Below, in pieces: positions 49,701 to 56,947 of a stretch of DNA of 64,000 bases (the first letter of the stretch is position 1; each line of letters starts with the position of its first letter). Both the position numbers and the translations under genes were made by a program. Source of the stretch: an uncultured Piscinibacter sp. (GTDB taxonomy: Bacteria > Pseudomonadota > Gammaproteobacteria > Burkholderiales > Burkholderiaceae_C); contig NZ_CALFYO010000019.1 of NCBI RefSeq assembly GCF_937952055.1, positions 124,001 to 188,000 on the forward strand, given 5' to 3'. The notes below the pieces were generated by a model, which saw nothing but the letters and a program-made list of their open reading frames with translations, did no database searches and was not told where the DNA came from.

Positions 49701-51674
49701 GCCGCCGCCGACGCTCTGCGCCATGAGCGCATGCGAGGCGACACCGGCGGTGGCGAGCTCGCCGCCGGCCTCGTTGGTGACGCGCACCGTGCCGCCGCTG
49801 CCGGCGCTGCTGCCGCTGCCGCCGCGCGAATAGAAGATGCTCCCGCCGCTGCCGCCGCTGCCGCCGAAGCCGCCCACGCTCTGGCCGAACAACGCCATCG
49901 CGTCGTTGCCGCCGGTACTGACCTTGCCACGGCTGGTCAGCGTGACGTCGCCGCCATCGTCGGCGGCACCGCCACTGGCCGGGGATCCGGCCGCCCAGCC
50001 GCCGCTGCCGCCGCCGCCGGCGGTGCCGGCCGCACTCTTCGCCCAGATGCCGTGCGCATCGTCGGCCAGCGTGGTGACGTTCCAGCTGCCGTCGACGGTG
50101 ACCTTGCCGCCCACGCCGCCGGCGCCGCCGGGTGCGCCGTCGGTGACGAACTCGGCCGAGCCACCCTGGCCGCCATTGCCGCCTTCGCTGAGCGCGTAGA
50201 TGCCGATGCCGTAGCGGCCCTCGGTGAGGATGGTGCCACCGCCGGTCACCACCACCTCGCCGCCGGCGCCGCCGTCGCCGCCCTTGCGGCCGTCGTAGTA
50301 GGTGCCGCCGTCGCCGCCCTTGCCGCCGTTGCCGCCGGCGCTGTGCGCGAACGCGCCGATGCTCGCCTGCGCCAGCCCGAGGTCGGGGTCCAGCACCGTG
50401 CCAGCCGGCGGCTTGTGCGTGGTGGTGATGCCGCCGTCGACGCGCACCTGCGCCTTGCCGCCGGCGTGGCCGGCCTGTCCCGCCTCGGGCGCGTCGAGTC
50501 CGAAGGTCCAGAAGCCGCCGCCGTTGTCGCCGGCGGCGCCGCCCTGGCCCTGGCTCCTCGCCAGCACGCCGTGCGCGGCCGCGCCCTGGGTGAGGATGAG
50601 GCCCGAGCGGTGCTCGACCGCGACGCTGCCGCCGCTGCCGCCGGCGCCTTCGGCGGTGGCGAGCAGGCTCGCCACGTAGCCCTGCAGGTCGGGCCAGGGC
50701 AGGCGCTCGGCCGTAGCGACGCGACTGCTCTGGCCGTAGGCGGGGAAGTAGGTGGACTTCGTTGCCGTCAGCACGCCGTCCGCGTCCTTGCTGTAGGCGA
50801 CGATCACGTAGCCCTTCAGGCCTGGCTGGGTCGCGCCGTCCGAGCGCGTGCCGTCGATCACGATGGGGACGGCGACGATCTGTCGCTGTCCGGCGGCGAG
50901 GTTCTGCTCGAAGTAGGCCTCGTCGAGCACGAGGTCGACGGTGCCGTCGGCGTTGAAGGTGGCAGTGCCATGGCTTGCGCCGAAGCTGTCCGAGAAGGTC
51001 CACTGGCCGTTGGGCGCGACGGTGATCTCGGCCAGGCGCGTCGGCACAGCGGTGCCGAAGCTCACGGCCGCGCCGTCCACCTGCGTCACCGCGAAGCTGA
51101 AGCGCGAGGCGTCGAAGGCGGCCAGCGGCGCGGTCACGTCGCTCGCGTAGCCCAGCGTGCTGCTGAGCGCCTCGATGCCATGGGCCGACGCGCCGCTGGT
51201 GGTGATGTTGCCGTGGTTGATCACCGTCACCACGCCGCCCGCGGCCGGCGTGGCGCCCGGCGGCAGCGGCAGGAAGGGCGAGGGCGGGATGGGCACATCG
51301 AGGAAGGCATCGACGGTCACGCCGCTCGGCCGGCCCGCGCTGCGCACGCGAATGCCGTCGGCGCCCAGCGTGACGATGCTCACCGGCGCGCCGCCCAGGC
51401 CGCTGAACACGGTCAGGTTGGCGCCGCCCTGGCTGGTGAGCTGGATGCCGGGCTTCGAGGCCACCGGCCGGATGCCGCTGCCGGCGAGGTTGAACACGTT
51501 GAGCGTGTTCGGCGGCGCGACGATGTCGATGCCCTCGGACTGATCGCCCTGGCAGTCGCCCAGCGTCAGGCACTCGATCGTGGCGGCCTGCGTCCACAGC
51601 GGGAAGGCGGCGAGCAGGGCCAGAGCGAGCGGCGTCAGGGCCTGTGTGCGCCGCAGCGTGTTCTTCCGGTTCAT
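43716..51674 (-). CDS. giant glycine-rich autotransporter (type V secretion)
   Basis: This is a 2652-residue protein. A long signal peptide with a basic start (MNRKNTLRRTQ, cleavage near QAA) precedes a passenger of about 2300 residues. The passenger is dominated by repeats of roughly 55-65 residues with the core AQSVGGGGGNGGF; a beta-helix is expected. From about 2370 an autotransporter barrel follows, ending in KVSMPF with the C-terminal aromatic residue needed for outer-membrane insertion. The N-terminal unique part has a Cys pair (ECLTLGDC), and two more Cys occur just before the barrel. The passenger is likely displayed on the cell surface and used in adhesion, aggregation or biofilm. 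GC-rich repeats leave a 2400-codon open frame on the opposite strand, which is a shadow. Confidence 0.92.
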   Translation of the reverse strand: MNRKNTLRRTQALTPLALALLAAFPLWTQAATIECLTLGDCQGDQSEGIDIVAPPNTLNVFNLAGSGIRPVASKPGIQLTSQGGANLTVFSGLGGAPVSIVTLGADGIRVRSAGRPSGVTVDAFLDVPIPPSPFLPLPPGATPAAGGVVTVINHGNITTSGASAHGIEALSSTLGYASDVTAPLAAFDASRFSFAVTQVDGAAVSFGTAVPTRLAEITVAPNGQWTFSDSFGASHGTATFNADGTVDLVLDEAYFEQNLAAGQRQIVAVPIVIDGTRSDGATQPGLKGYVIVAYSKDADGVLTATKSTYFPAYGQSSRVATAERLPWPDLQGYVASLLATAEGAGGSGGSVAVEHRSGLILTQGAAAHGVLARSQGQGGAAGDNGGGFWTFGLDAPEAGQAGHAGGKAQVRVDGGITTTHKPPAGTVLDPDLGLAQASIGAFAHSAGGNGGKGGDGGTYYDGRKGGDGGAGGEVVVTGGGTILTEGRYGIGIYALSEGGNGGQGGSAEFVTDGAPGGAGGVGGKVTVDGSWNVTTLADDAHGIWAKSAAGTAGGGGSGGWAAGSPASGGAADDGGDVTLTSRGKVSTGGNDAMALFGQSVGGFGGSGGSGGSIFYSRGGSGSSAGSGGTVRVTNEAGGELATAGVASHALMAQSVGGGGGAGGTGAGIVALGGRGAEGGNGGDVFAVNRGTITTSGQDARGIYAQSVGGQGGDGGSATGIGAIGGAASGTSTGGDVDVTNDGRISTGGSGANAIFAQSIGGGGGSGGSSTGWFAVGGSGGGGGAAGTVTVRHGGSLLHTTQADASAIYAQSVGGGGGKGGNAVAVGTIAAVAIGGRGGAAGAASTVTVNTTAGEILTEGERSYGIFAQSIGGGGGSGGFAAATTVGVGAADFAFAVGGKAGGGGAAGEVQVDNASRIETKGEGAVGLFAESIGGGGGTGGFAFAGAFSAGVGVSLAMGGEGGIGGAGLKARVGNSGTIVTRGARAIGLQAQSVGGGGGNGGFSLSVAGGGIGAIGLGLGGSAGGGNAGGIVEVINSGGIDTSGAESHALFAQSVGGGGGNGGFNVSAAFGGTAAGSFGLGGKGGSGGDANTVTVENRGLLVTRGERAVGLFAQSVGGGGGDGGFSIGVSAGGAGAGTLNLGGSGDTGGDAAKVEVDNHGDIHTLKADAHGLFAQSLGGGGGNGGFSVAVSGAGTGSGSIGLGGAGSGGGEGRLVDVTQRGNIGTEGAGAVALFAQSLGGGGGNGGLSVSAAFGGTGAGTLDIGGNGAGGGAGGSVLVDHDGALTTLGRDAHGLFAQSVGGGGGNGGFSLALSAAGTGAGSIGIGGRAGGGGNGLDVNVTQRGLIHTAGDGAIGLFAQSVGGGGGNGGFSLALSGAGTGAGTIGIGGKGAGGGDGDAVWVDSAGEIVTAGARAHGLLAQSVGGGGGNGGLSIAASGGGKGAGSLSIGGAGAGGGNGKAVTVASGGSIDTFGEGAVGLFAQSVGGGGGNGGLAAAAAIGGSYALNLGFGGNAGQGGDGGAVQVDGTGAIVSRGDGAHAIQAQSIGGGGGNGGLAITLGINAPTGSGAEIGVTVGGQGGGGGLGSTVAVGRDDRALTGTLVTLGDSAHGIFAQSVGGGGGQGGSAVGLSFSADGKLDKKAKTVTANVTVAGTGGSGNIGGTVTVNNAATIDTVGGDSHGILAQSIGGGGGTGGGAKTIGLSTTGLLPLKDSEGTRLGLTVNVGGDGGSGNKGGLVTVVNEGAIQTRGAYSRGIFAQSVGGGGGAVSQGVLGTVGDWIDGAQNVLGGVALAKTLYDAFDQKDASGLIPSSLSITVGASEGSGADADKVRVENHADIGTLGFGAHGVFAQSIGAGGGDAKAYAEGRGGGESVGTAIGLLGEFVIGGAGGAAGSGGAVEVVHSGRIDTAGDQAHAIYAQSVGGGGGQAGSVAGGFSGIDAIGLGFGFGRNGGSAGNGAAVTVDSQGTLVTEGERSIGILAQSVGGGGGAAGDRSGLAFFGSVGGSGSGGDVTVTHDGAIVTGGARAHGIFAQSAGGSSSGAYAGRGGMVSVTLRGAGIAVSGTDADAILAQSIGVDGGRDIRVLIEGATVQGGAGGGAGVRFLDGADNLLDNRGAVTSLAGIDGLAVAGTVGGETVRNAGLIVGNVDLRSGANAFDNLAGAGLYSGTQLRLGSGNTLSNDGLLAPGGAGRRLTSVLDGDLVQGSQGQLDIDFDAMAAEADRIDVSGSARLDGELLLHVTNPVPADTQITLVSAAGGTASSGLTIESARSAVANYALVDTGTAVRLQYRIDFSDVAGLNDNQRRVGAHVNDIQSAGGTAEFSPLATALFALPEAEDLANAYDRLSPEPHGALATTSLLSSLQFSDSLLSCRVAEGEAHFVREGECDWLWAGMSTLRQDQTGDHLGFERKTFGVSGGFQRQIAAGWHAGGAAGIEHGIVHSDGLAGHRGDQWQAAGMLKHQRGGTTWSASLAGGSGRYQAWRAVDLPSGDVTARSTQRVNFLATHLRVGQLFDQGSWYLRPVADLGVTRVERRGFDESGAGAANLSVRAATQNFATLQPALEIGAESRRDDGSLLRPSLRVGVLRLLSGTSPQTQATLQGAPDSVAPFTVQGQIDRTLAEVSASLDLLDRSGTVLRLGYGGLFGPQLRRHTATLKVSMPF
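45460..50570 (-). repeat. tandem glycine-rich coding repeats in the autotransporter passenger
   Basis: About 27 imperfect copies of a 55-65-codon unit are read. Each contains AQS(V/I/L)GGGGGxGG, then a variable VGxGGxGGxGG stretch, then a (V)xVxNxGxIxTxGxxAxG(L/I)F connector. Copies near 47200-48900 are the most alike (GGGGGNGGFS), while the ends are more diverged (AQSAGGSSSG, AQSIGVDGG). On the plus strand the core appears as CCGCCGCCGCC tracts. Such runs favour recombination and length change. Confidence 0.88.
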
Positions 51675-51901
51675 GTCTGCTCCCCTTGTCTCGTGTGTGG
51701 TCGAGCCACCCGCTGGCCGGGCGAGTTCAGGTTAGGCAGCGGCGCGCCAGGCAGGTTGACGCCACGCAACCGGGGCGGCAATGGGGTGGCGCTTTCGCCG
51801 CGTGCTCGCGCCGAACCCGGTTCGCCGCGCCGTGCGGCGGAGCAAGCAGGGCGCCCTGACCGGTCGGGCCCAGAATGCGGCCGGATCCGCTCCCGCGACC
51901 G

Positions 51902-53020
51902 ATGCCACGACACGCCACTGCCGCCACCTCCGCCCTCGCCGCCGCATCGCTGCTCGCCGGCTGCGCGCTGCCCCCCTCCGTGCCGCAGGGCATGGGGCCG
52001 ACCGAAGCGCGCGAGGCCGTGCTGCGCGTGCTGCCCGCGCACGTCGACGACCGCGCCGGCTGGGCCACCGACATCCACGCCGCGCTTGCCACGCTGGCGC
52101 TGCCGTCGACGCCCGGGAACCTCTGCGCAGTGCTCGCCGTCACCGAGCAGGAATCGGGCTTTCGCGCCGACCCGGTCGTGCCCGGCCTCGCGGCGATCGC
52201 ATCGAAGGAAATCGAGCGCCGCGCGGGCAGTGCCGGCGTGCCGATGCTCGCCGTGCGTGCTGCGCTGGCGCTGTCCTCGCCGGACGGTCGGAGCTATGCC
52301 GAGCGCATCCGGGCGGCGAAGACCGAACGGCAGCTCAGCGAGGTCTTCGAGGATTTCGTCGACATGGTGCCGCTGGGCAGGACCTTTCTTGCCGATCGCA
52401 ATCCGGTGCGCACCGGCGGTCCGATGCAGGTCAGCATCGCCTTCGCCCAGGCGCACGCCGAGGAGCGGTCCTATCCCTACCCCGTGCCGAAGTCGCTGCG
52501 GCGCGAAGTGTTCACGCGGCGTGGTGGCTTGTACTTCGGCACGGCGCACCTGCTCGACTACGACGCGCCCTACGACGACATGCGCTACCGCTTCGCCGAC
52601 TTCAACGCCGGCCGCTTCGCGAGCCGCAACGCGGCCTTCCAGCAGGCGCTGGCCGTCGCGTCGGGCCTGCCGGTGGCGCAGGACGGCGATCTGCTGCCGC
52701 GTGCGGCCGGTGCACCGCGCGGCGAGACCGAGCGCGCCGCCGCCACGCTCGCCGGCCGCCTGGGACTCAGCGAAGCGGCCATCCGCCGCGACCTCGAGTC
52801 GGGCGACACCGCCGGCTTCGAGCAGTCGCGGCTGTACGGGCGGGTCTTCGCCTATGCCGAGCAGCTCGACCGCCGCACGCTGCCGCGCGCCGTGGTGCCG
52901 CGCATCGACCTGCACAGCCCGAAGTTCACGCGCCGGCTGACGACCGAGTGGTTCACCCAGCGCGTCGACGAACGCCACCGCCGCTGCCTCGCGCGCATGC
53001 CGGCACCGCGCGACGATTGA
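51902..53020 (+). CDS. DUF1615 family lipoprotein
   Basis: The protein is 372 residues from ATG 51902; an in-frame ATG at 51875 would add a poor N-terminus. The lipobox is LLAGC. The body matches DUF1615: VTEQESGFRADPVVPGLAAI, RNPVRTGGPMQVSIAFA, RRGGLYFGTAHLLDY, YRFADFNAGRFASRNAAFQ and LHSPKFTRRLTTEWF. EQESGF and GPMQVS recall lysozyme-like transglycosylases, which suggests a cell-wall-related fold, but activity is unproven. It is divergent from the autotransporter gene. Confidence 0.85.
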   Translation: MPRHATAATSALAAASLLAGCALPPSVPQGMGPTEAREAVLRVLPAHVDDRAGWATDIHAALATLALPSTPGNLCAVLAVTEQESGFRADPVVPGLAAIASKEIERRAGSAGVPMLAVRAALALSSPDGRSYAERIRAAKTERQLSEVFEDFVDMVPLGRTFLADRNPVRTGGPMQVSIAFAQAHAEERSYPYPVPKSLRREVFTRRGGLYFGTAHLLDYDAPYDDMRYRFADFNAGRFASRNAAFQQALAVASGLPVAQDGDLLPRAAGAPRGETERAAATLAGRLGLSEAAIRRDLESGDTAGFEQSRLYGRVFAYAEQLDRRTLPRAVVPRIDLHSPKFTRRLTTEWFTQRVDERHRRCLARMPAPRDD

Positions 53021-53131
53021 TGTGCCGCCGCGGCTTCCTGCCGCGCGCCGCGCATGGCGGCTACGATGTCGACCACCGGCCGCACCCGTCCGCCCGCATA
53101 GGAGCGGTCTGATCCACTCACGCACGAACCC

Positions 53132-53659
53132 ATGGCACGCATCCCCTACGCCGACCTGGGCGCCGCCGAGGCGCAGCCGCTGGTGCAGCGCATCGTCGCG
53201 GAGCGCGGCAGCGTGCTGCACCTCTATCAGATGCTCATGCACAGCCCGCCGCTGGCCGAAGGCTGGCTGGCCTTCATGACGCAGGTGCGGCAGAAGCTCT
53301 CGCTGCCCGGCGGGTTGCGCGAACTGGTCATCATGCGCATCGCCCACCTCAATGGCGCGCCCTACGAGGCCGACCAGCACGCGCCGATCGCGCTGCAGGA
53401 GGGCCTGAGCCAGGCGCAGCTCGACGCGCTGGCCGACTGGCGCGCCGCCGCCGACCGCTTCACGCCGCTGCAGCGCGAGGTGCTGGCGCTGTGCGACGCG
53501 ATGACGCGCGAGGTGCACGTGGCCGATGCGGTGCTGCAGGCGGTGCGCGAGAGGCTCGGCGAACGCCAGCTGGTCGAGCTGGTGGCGACGATCGCCTCCT
53601 ACAACATGGTGTCACGCTTTCTCGAGGCGCTGCAGATCCACGTCGACGATCCGCGCTGA
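53132..53659 (+). CDS. carboxymuconolactone decarboxylase family protein
   Basis: The 175-residue all-helical protein has the CMD core LRELVIMRIAHLNGAPYEADQHAPIALQEGL, including the Glu and His that mark the decarboxylase-type active site. It lacks the CxxC of AhpD peroxidase members. The C-terminal ELVATIASYNMVSRFLEAL is also typical. It heads a group of four closely spaced genes with NIPSNAP, an antibiotic biosynthesis monooxygenase-like protein and an ArsR-like regulator. The substrate is not known; aromatic or quinone catabolism would fit all members. Confidence 0.88.
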   Translation: MARIPYADLGAAEAQPLVQRIVAERGSVLHLYQMLMHSPPLAEGWLAFMTQVRQKLSLPGGLRELVIMRIAHLNGAPYEADQHAPIALQEGLSQAQLDALADWRAAADRFTPLQREVLALCDAMTREVHVADAVLQAVRERLGERQLVELVATIASYNMVSRFLEALQIHVDDPR

Positions 53660-53744
53660 GCCTCGTTTCGACGCGCGCCGAAACATCGACGGCAGGTTAG
53701 GGAGCACCATGCGGCCATCCCGTCCACGGCGAGGCGCCCGCACC

Positions 53745-54083
53745 ATGAGCCTGACCTGCTTCATCCGCTACCAGATCGACCCCTTCCAGCGCGATGCCTT
53801 CCGGCGCTACGCCGAAGCCTGGGGCCGCATCATCCCGCGCTGCGGCGGCCACCTGATCGGCTACTTCCTGCCGCACGAAGGCAGCAACGACGTCGCCTGG
53901 GGCCTGATCGGCTTTGCCGATCTGGCCGCCTACGAGCGCTACCGCGCCGCGCTGAGGGCCGACGCGCAGGGCCGCGACAACTTCGCCTTCGCGCAGCGCG
54001 AGCGCTTCATCCTGCGCGAGCAGCGCAGCTGGCTGGAGGACGTGCCCTCCACGCGCGACGTGCCGTGCGAGGTGGCGGCGTGA
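53745..54083 (+). CDS. NIPSNAP family protein
   Basis: The 112-residue protein has a dimeric ferredoxin-like (NIPSNAP/ABM) fold: TCFIRYQIDPFQRDAFRRYAEAWGRIIPRC, then LIGYFLPHEGSNDVAWGLIGF and YERYRAALRAD. The start is ATG 53745; an in-frame ATG at 53709 would add an Arg-rich extension. Its stop overlaps the GTG start of the next gene by four bases, showing translational coupling. Function in bacteria is poorly known. Confidence 0.85.
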   Translation: MSLTCFIRYQIDPFQRDAFRRYAEAWGRIIPRCGGHLIGYFLPHEGSNDVAWGLIGFADLAAYERYRAALRADAQGRDNFAFAQRERFILREQRSWLEDVPSTRDVPCEVAA

Positions 54084-54424
54084 TCGCCGTGATCTTCGAG
54101 GTCGAGCCGCACGAGGGCCAGGCGGCGCGCTACTTCGAGATTGCCGCCGCGCTGCGCGCCGAGCTGGAGGCCAGCGATGGTTTCGTCTCGGTGGAACGCT
54201 TCGAGAGCGTCACGCGGCCGGGGCGCTTCCTGTCGCTGAGCTTCTGGCGCGACGAGGAAGCGGTGCGCCGCTGGCGCTGCCACGGCGGCCACCGCGGCGC
54301 GCAGCGGCAGGGACGCGCCGCGGTGTTCGCCGGCTACCGGCTGCGCGTGGCGGCGGTGATGCGCGACTACGGTCTGCTCGACCGCGCGCAGGCGCCGGCC
54401 GACTCGCTCGACACCTTGCTCTGA
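54080..54424 (+). CDS. antibiotic biosynthesis monooxygenase (ABM) domain protein
   Basis: The protein is 114 residues from GTG 54080 (MIAVIFEVEPHEG), chosen because GTGA overlaps the upstream stop; the frame is open to 54065. The ABM ferredoxin-like fold is clear: VIFEVEPHEGQAARYFEIAA, SDGFVSVERFESV, GRFLSLSFWRDEEAVRRWR and a C-terminal GYRLRVAAVMRDY. Such dimers act as cofactor-free monooxygenases on quinone-like compounds or as stress proteins. The tight coupling with NIPSNAP suggests the two form one complex or act on one substrate. Confidence 0.85.
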   Translation: MIAVIFEVEPHEGQAARYFEIAAALRAELEASDGFVSVERFESVTRPGRFLSLSFWRDEEAVRRWRCHGGHRGAQRQGRAAVFAGYRLRVAAVMRDYGLLDRAQAPADSLDTLL

Positions 54425-54428
54425 GGCG

Positions 54429-55115
54429 ATGTCCGGCGCCCACGAACCGCGCCTGTCCCGCGCCGCCGCGATGGTGGCCGACACGGCACGCTCGCGCATG
54501 CTGAGCCACCTGCTGTCGGGCGACTGCGCCACCGCGGGCGAACTCGCGCGGGCGGCCTCGGTGACGCCGGCCACCGCCAGCGGCCATCTGGCCAGGCTGC
54601 TCGACGCCCGTTTCGTCGTCTGCGAGGCGCGCGGCCGGCATCGCTACTACCGTCTCGCCGGGCCCGAGGTGGCGCACGCTCTGGAGGCGCTCGCCCTGGT
54701 GGCCGAGCAGGGGACGCGCGACGAGGCCTGGTCGCGCCCCGCGCGCCAGCGCCTGCGCGAGGCGCGCTGCTGCTACGGCCACCTGGCGGGGCGACTCGGC
54801 GTGCGCCTGTTCGAGAGCCTGCTCGCGCAGCGCGGTCTGCGCCCCGCGGTGGACGGCTACACGCTCACCGACGAAGGGCGGGGCTGGCTGGCCGGCCTCG
54901 GCCTCGCGCCGCCGCCGCCGAGCGGCCGGCGCCGCTACGCCTATGCCTGCATGGACTGGTCGGAGCGGCGTGACCATCTCGCCGGGCAACTGGCCGACGC
55001 GTTGCTCGCGCAACTGCTCGAGCGCGGCTGGCTGCGACGCGGCAACGATCGCGCGGTCGAGCTCACGCCGACCGGGCGGCAGCTGCTGCTGCCGCGACTG
55101 GGCGACGAGTCCTAG
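54429..55115 (+). CDS. ArsR-like winged-helix regulator
   Basis: The 228-residue protein has an ArsR-type winged helix at about 8-85 (ARSRMLSHLLSGDCATAGELARAASV and ASGHLARLLDARFV). The long C-terminal half has two conserved Cys/His segments, CCYGHLAGRLGVRLFE and CMDWSERRDHLAGQLADAL. These suggest a ligand or metal site outside the classic ArsR positions. It starts 4 bases after the ABM gene, so it probably autoregulates the operon. Its TAG shares CTAG with the stop of the converging hydrolase gene. Confidence 0.87.
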   Translation: MSGAHEPRLSRAAAMVADTARSRMLSHLLSGDCATAGELARAASVTPATASGHLARLLDARFVVCEARGRHRYYRLAGPEVAHALEALALVAEQGTRDEAWSRPARQRLREARCCYGHLAGRLGVRLFESLLAQRGLRPAVDGYTLTDEGRGWLAGLGLAPPPPSGRRRYAYACMDWSERRDHLAGQLADALLAQLLERGWLRRGNDRAVELTPTGRQLLLPRLGDES

Positions 55116-55930
55116 AGAGCGCCCAGCGCCGCCGCTGCGGCATCGAGGTAGGGCTTGAACTGGTGCAGGTCGTTGTGGCCCGCGCCGGGCACCACGACCA
55201 GCCTCGCGCCGGGCGCGCGTTCGCGCAGCGCCAGGCTGTGCGCCAACGGGACCAGCTCGTCGCGGTCGCCGTGCAGCAGCAGCACCGGTGTGCGGATGCG
55301 ACCGATCCGCTCGTCGGTGCGCAGCGGGTAGCGCAGCAGCGCGGGCGGCACCCAGGGGTAGTGCTGCCGGGCCAGCGCGCTCATGCTCTCGAAGGGGGAG
55401 ACGAGCAGCGTGAGGTCGGGCTGCACCTGCGCGGCGAGCGCGGCGGCCAGGCCGGTGCCCAGCGAGCGGCCATAGAAGACGATGCGCCGGCCCGCGTAGC
55501 GCGGCGCCACCTGCTGCCACACCGCGCGCACGTCGGCGTGCAGCTGCGCTTCGCTCTCGATGCGTCCGCTGCTCTTGCCGTAGCCGCGGTAGTCGAGCAT
55601 CACCAGGTCGTAGTTGGCGCGCCGGTAGAAGTCGGCATGGACGAACCAGCTCGCCAGGTTGCCGGCATTGCCGTGCAGGAAGAACACCACGCCCTTCGGG
55701 TCGGGCAGGCGCAGCTCCAGCACCGACAGCCGCGCGCCGTCGACGTCGACGAAGCGTTCGTGCACGTCGGGTTCGCGCGCCAGCGACTGGGTCTGCGGCA
55801 GCGGCGTCGGCAGGAAGATCAGCCGCTCCTGGCCGACCCAGAGCAATGCCAGCAAGGCCGCGTAGAGCAGGGACGCGATGGCGAGTGCGGCGAGCACGGG
55901 GCGCAGGGCCATTCGAAGCGGGGCGGGCAT
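55112..55930 (-). CDS. membrane-anchored alpha/beta hydrolase
   Basis: The protein is 272 residues from ATG 55930 (the frame runs open to 56158). An N-terminal membrane helix (about 8-30) is followed by an alpha/beta hydrolase: HGNAGNLASW oxyanion region, LDYRGYGKSSG, the nucleophile elbow GRSLG, LLLHGDRDELVP with the acid and GAGHNDLHQF with the His. It resembles the BEM46/YfhR-type hydrolases (DUF-type serine peptidase-like). It lies downstream of the CitE-like gene on the same strand. The substrate is unknown. Confidence 0.87.
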   Translation of the reverse strand: MPAPLRMALRPVLAALAIASLLYAALLALLWVGQERLIFLPTPLPQTQSLAREPDVHERFVDVDGARLSVLELRLPDPKGVVFFLHGNAGNLASWFVHADFYRRANYDLVMLDYRGYGKSSGRIESEAQLHADVRAVWQQVAPRYAGRRIVFYGRSLGTGLAAALAAQVQPDLTLLVSPFESMSALARQHYPWVPPALLRYPLRTDERIGRIRTPVLLLHGDRDELVPLAHSLALRERAPGARLVVVPGAGHNDLHQFKPYLDAAAAALGAL

Positions 55931-55976
55931 GCGAAGCGTGGGCGGTCGGGCCGGCGGGCGGATGCGCGGGTCGGCT

Positions 55977-56858
55977 TCAGCGTTCTCCGAGCCGGCGCGC
56001 CCGCTCGAGCAGCCGCCGGGCGTTGCGATAGCTCGGCACCTCGACCCACAGGCCGCCGACCAGCGCGCGCTCCTCGCCACGGACGCGCGCCGCCTCGAAG
56101 CCTTCGACGATGGCCTGTGCGCGGCGCAGCTCGTCGGCGCCCGGCGTGAGGGCGGCATTCAGCGCTGCCGCATGCTCCGGCCGCACCAGCGACTTGCTGC
56201 GGTAGCCGAGCCGGCGCGCGAACAGCGCCTCGCGCACCGCGCCGTCGGCATCGCTGAAGGTGTAGGGCGCGTCGATCGGCTCGATGCCGCCAGCGCGCGC
56301 GTCGAGCAGGAAGCGCCGGCGCGCGTGATCGAGCTCCACCGCATCGGGCCCGCGCTCGGCGCACAGGGAGTGGGCCAGGTCCTCGGCGCCGAGCAGCGCC
56401 GCTCGGATGCGCGGGCTGGCGGCGGCGATGCGGCGCAGATCGGCCACCCCCAGGGCCGTCTCGCACACCGGCAGGATCTCGGTGCGGCCGGGTTCGATGT
56501 CCAGCCGCGTCTCCCAGTCCGCGATCGCGGCGTCGAGCGCGCTCAGCTGCGCAGCGTGCTCGGCCATCGGCAGAGCGATCACGTCCGGCCGCGCGGCCAT
56601 CGCCGCAGCCAGGTCGGCGCTGCCGTCGCCGTCGAGCTGGTTGATGCGCACCGCGGCCACCAGGCCACGCGCGCGGCAGCCCTTCACATAGCCTGCGAGC
56701 AGGCCGCGCGCCTCGGCGCGCCGCGCCGGCGGCGTGAAGTCCTCCAGGTCGACGATCAGGGCGTCGGCGCCGCTGCCGAGCATGGCGTCGTGCGCCTGCG
56801 CGTCGGCGCCGGGACCGAACAGCCAGGTGCGGCGCAGGTCGGGGTCGAGAACGGTCAT
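55977..56858 (-). CDS. CitE/HpcH-family CoA-ester lyase
   Basis: The 293-residue TIM-barrel protein begins RRTWLFGPGADAQAHDAML and has GADALIVDLEDFTPPARR (metal-binding Asp-Glu), AAVRINQLDGDG, LPVCETALGVADL and LLGAEDLAHSL. These motifs define the HpcH/HpaI aldolase-citrate lyase beta-subunit family; members cleave malyl-, citramalyl- or citryl-CoA with Mg2+. No citrate lyase alpha or gamma subunits are nearby, so a free-standing malyl/citramalyl-CoA lyase is likely. It is divergent from arsR. Confidence 0.88.
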   Translation of the reverse strand: MTVLDPDLRRTWLFGPGADAQAHDAMLGSGADALIVDLEDFTPPARRAEARGLLAGYVKGCRARGLVAAVRINQLDGDGSADLAAAMAARPDVIALPMAEHAAQLSALDAAIADWETRLDIEPGRTEILPVCETALGVADLRRIAAASPRIRAALLGAEDLAHSLCAERGPDAVELDHARRRFLLDARAGGIEPIDAPYTFSDADGAVREALFARRLGYRSKSLVRPEHAAALNAALTPGADELRRAQAIVEGFEAARVRGEERALVGGLWVEVPSYRNARRLLERARRLGER

Positions 56859-56923
56859 GGCGGATCCCTGCGGTGGCGGTGGGGTGGAGCGCGGCCCGAT
56901 TCTGGACCGCTTGACGAGAATCT

Positions 56924-56947
56924 ATATTTCGATGAAACTGGAAATAT
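56924..56947. promoter_or_regulatory. candidate ArsR operator
   Basis: ATATTTC (56924-56930) and GAAATAT (56941-56947) form a 7-bp inverted repeat with a 10-base spacer, in the only AT-rich patch of the arsR-citE gap. A TTGACG (56911-56916) just upstream could be the -35. The right arm overlaps the arsR ATG, so a bound repressor would cover the start of the operon. Confidence 0.6.

Noticed and set aside
45460..50570. Possible CRISPR array
   Set aside because: The regular CCGCCGCCG units are coding repeats of the autotransporter, about 165-195 bp apart, with no 28-37-bp repeat/spacer structure.
45612..52940. 2442-codon open frame on the plus strand
   Set aside because: It is antisense to the autotransporter; GGC/GCC repeats keep the opposite frame free of stops. 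The translation is low-complexity Ala/Asp/Arg/His and has no domain.
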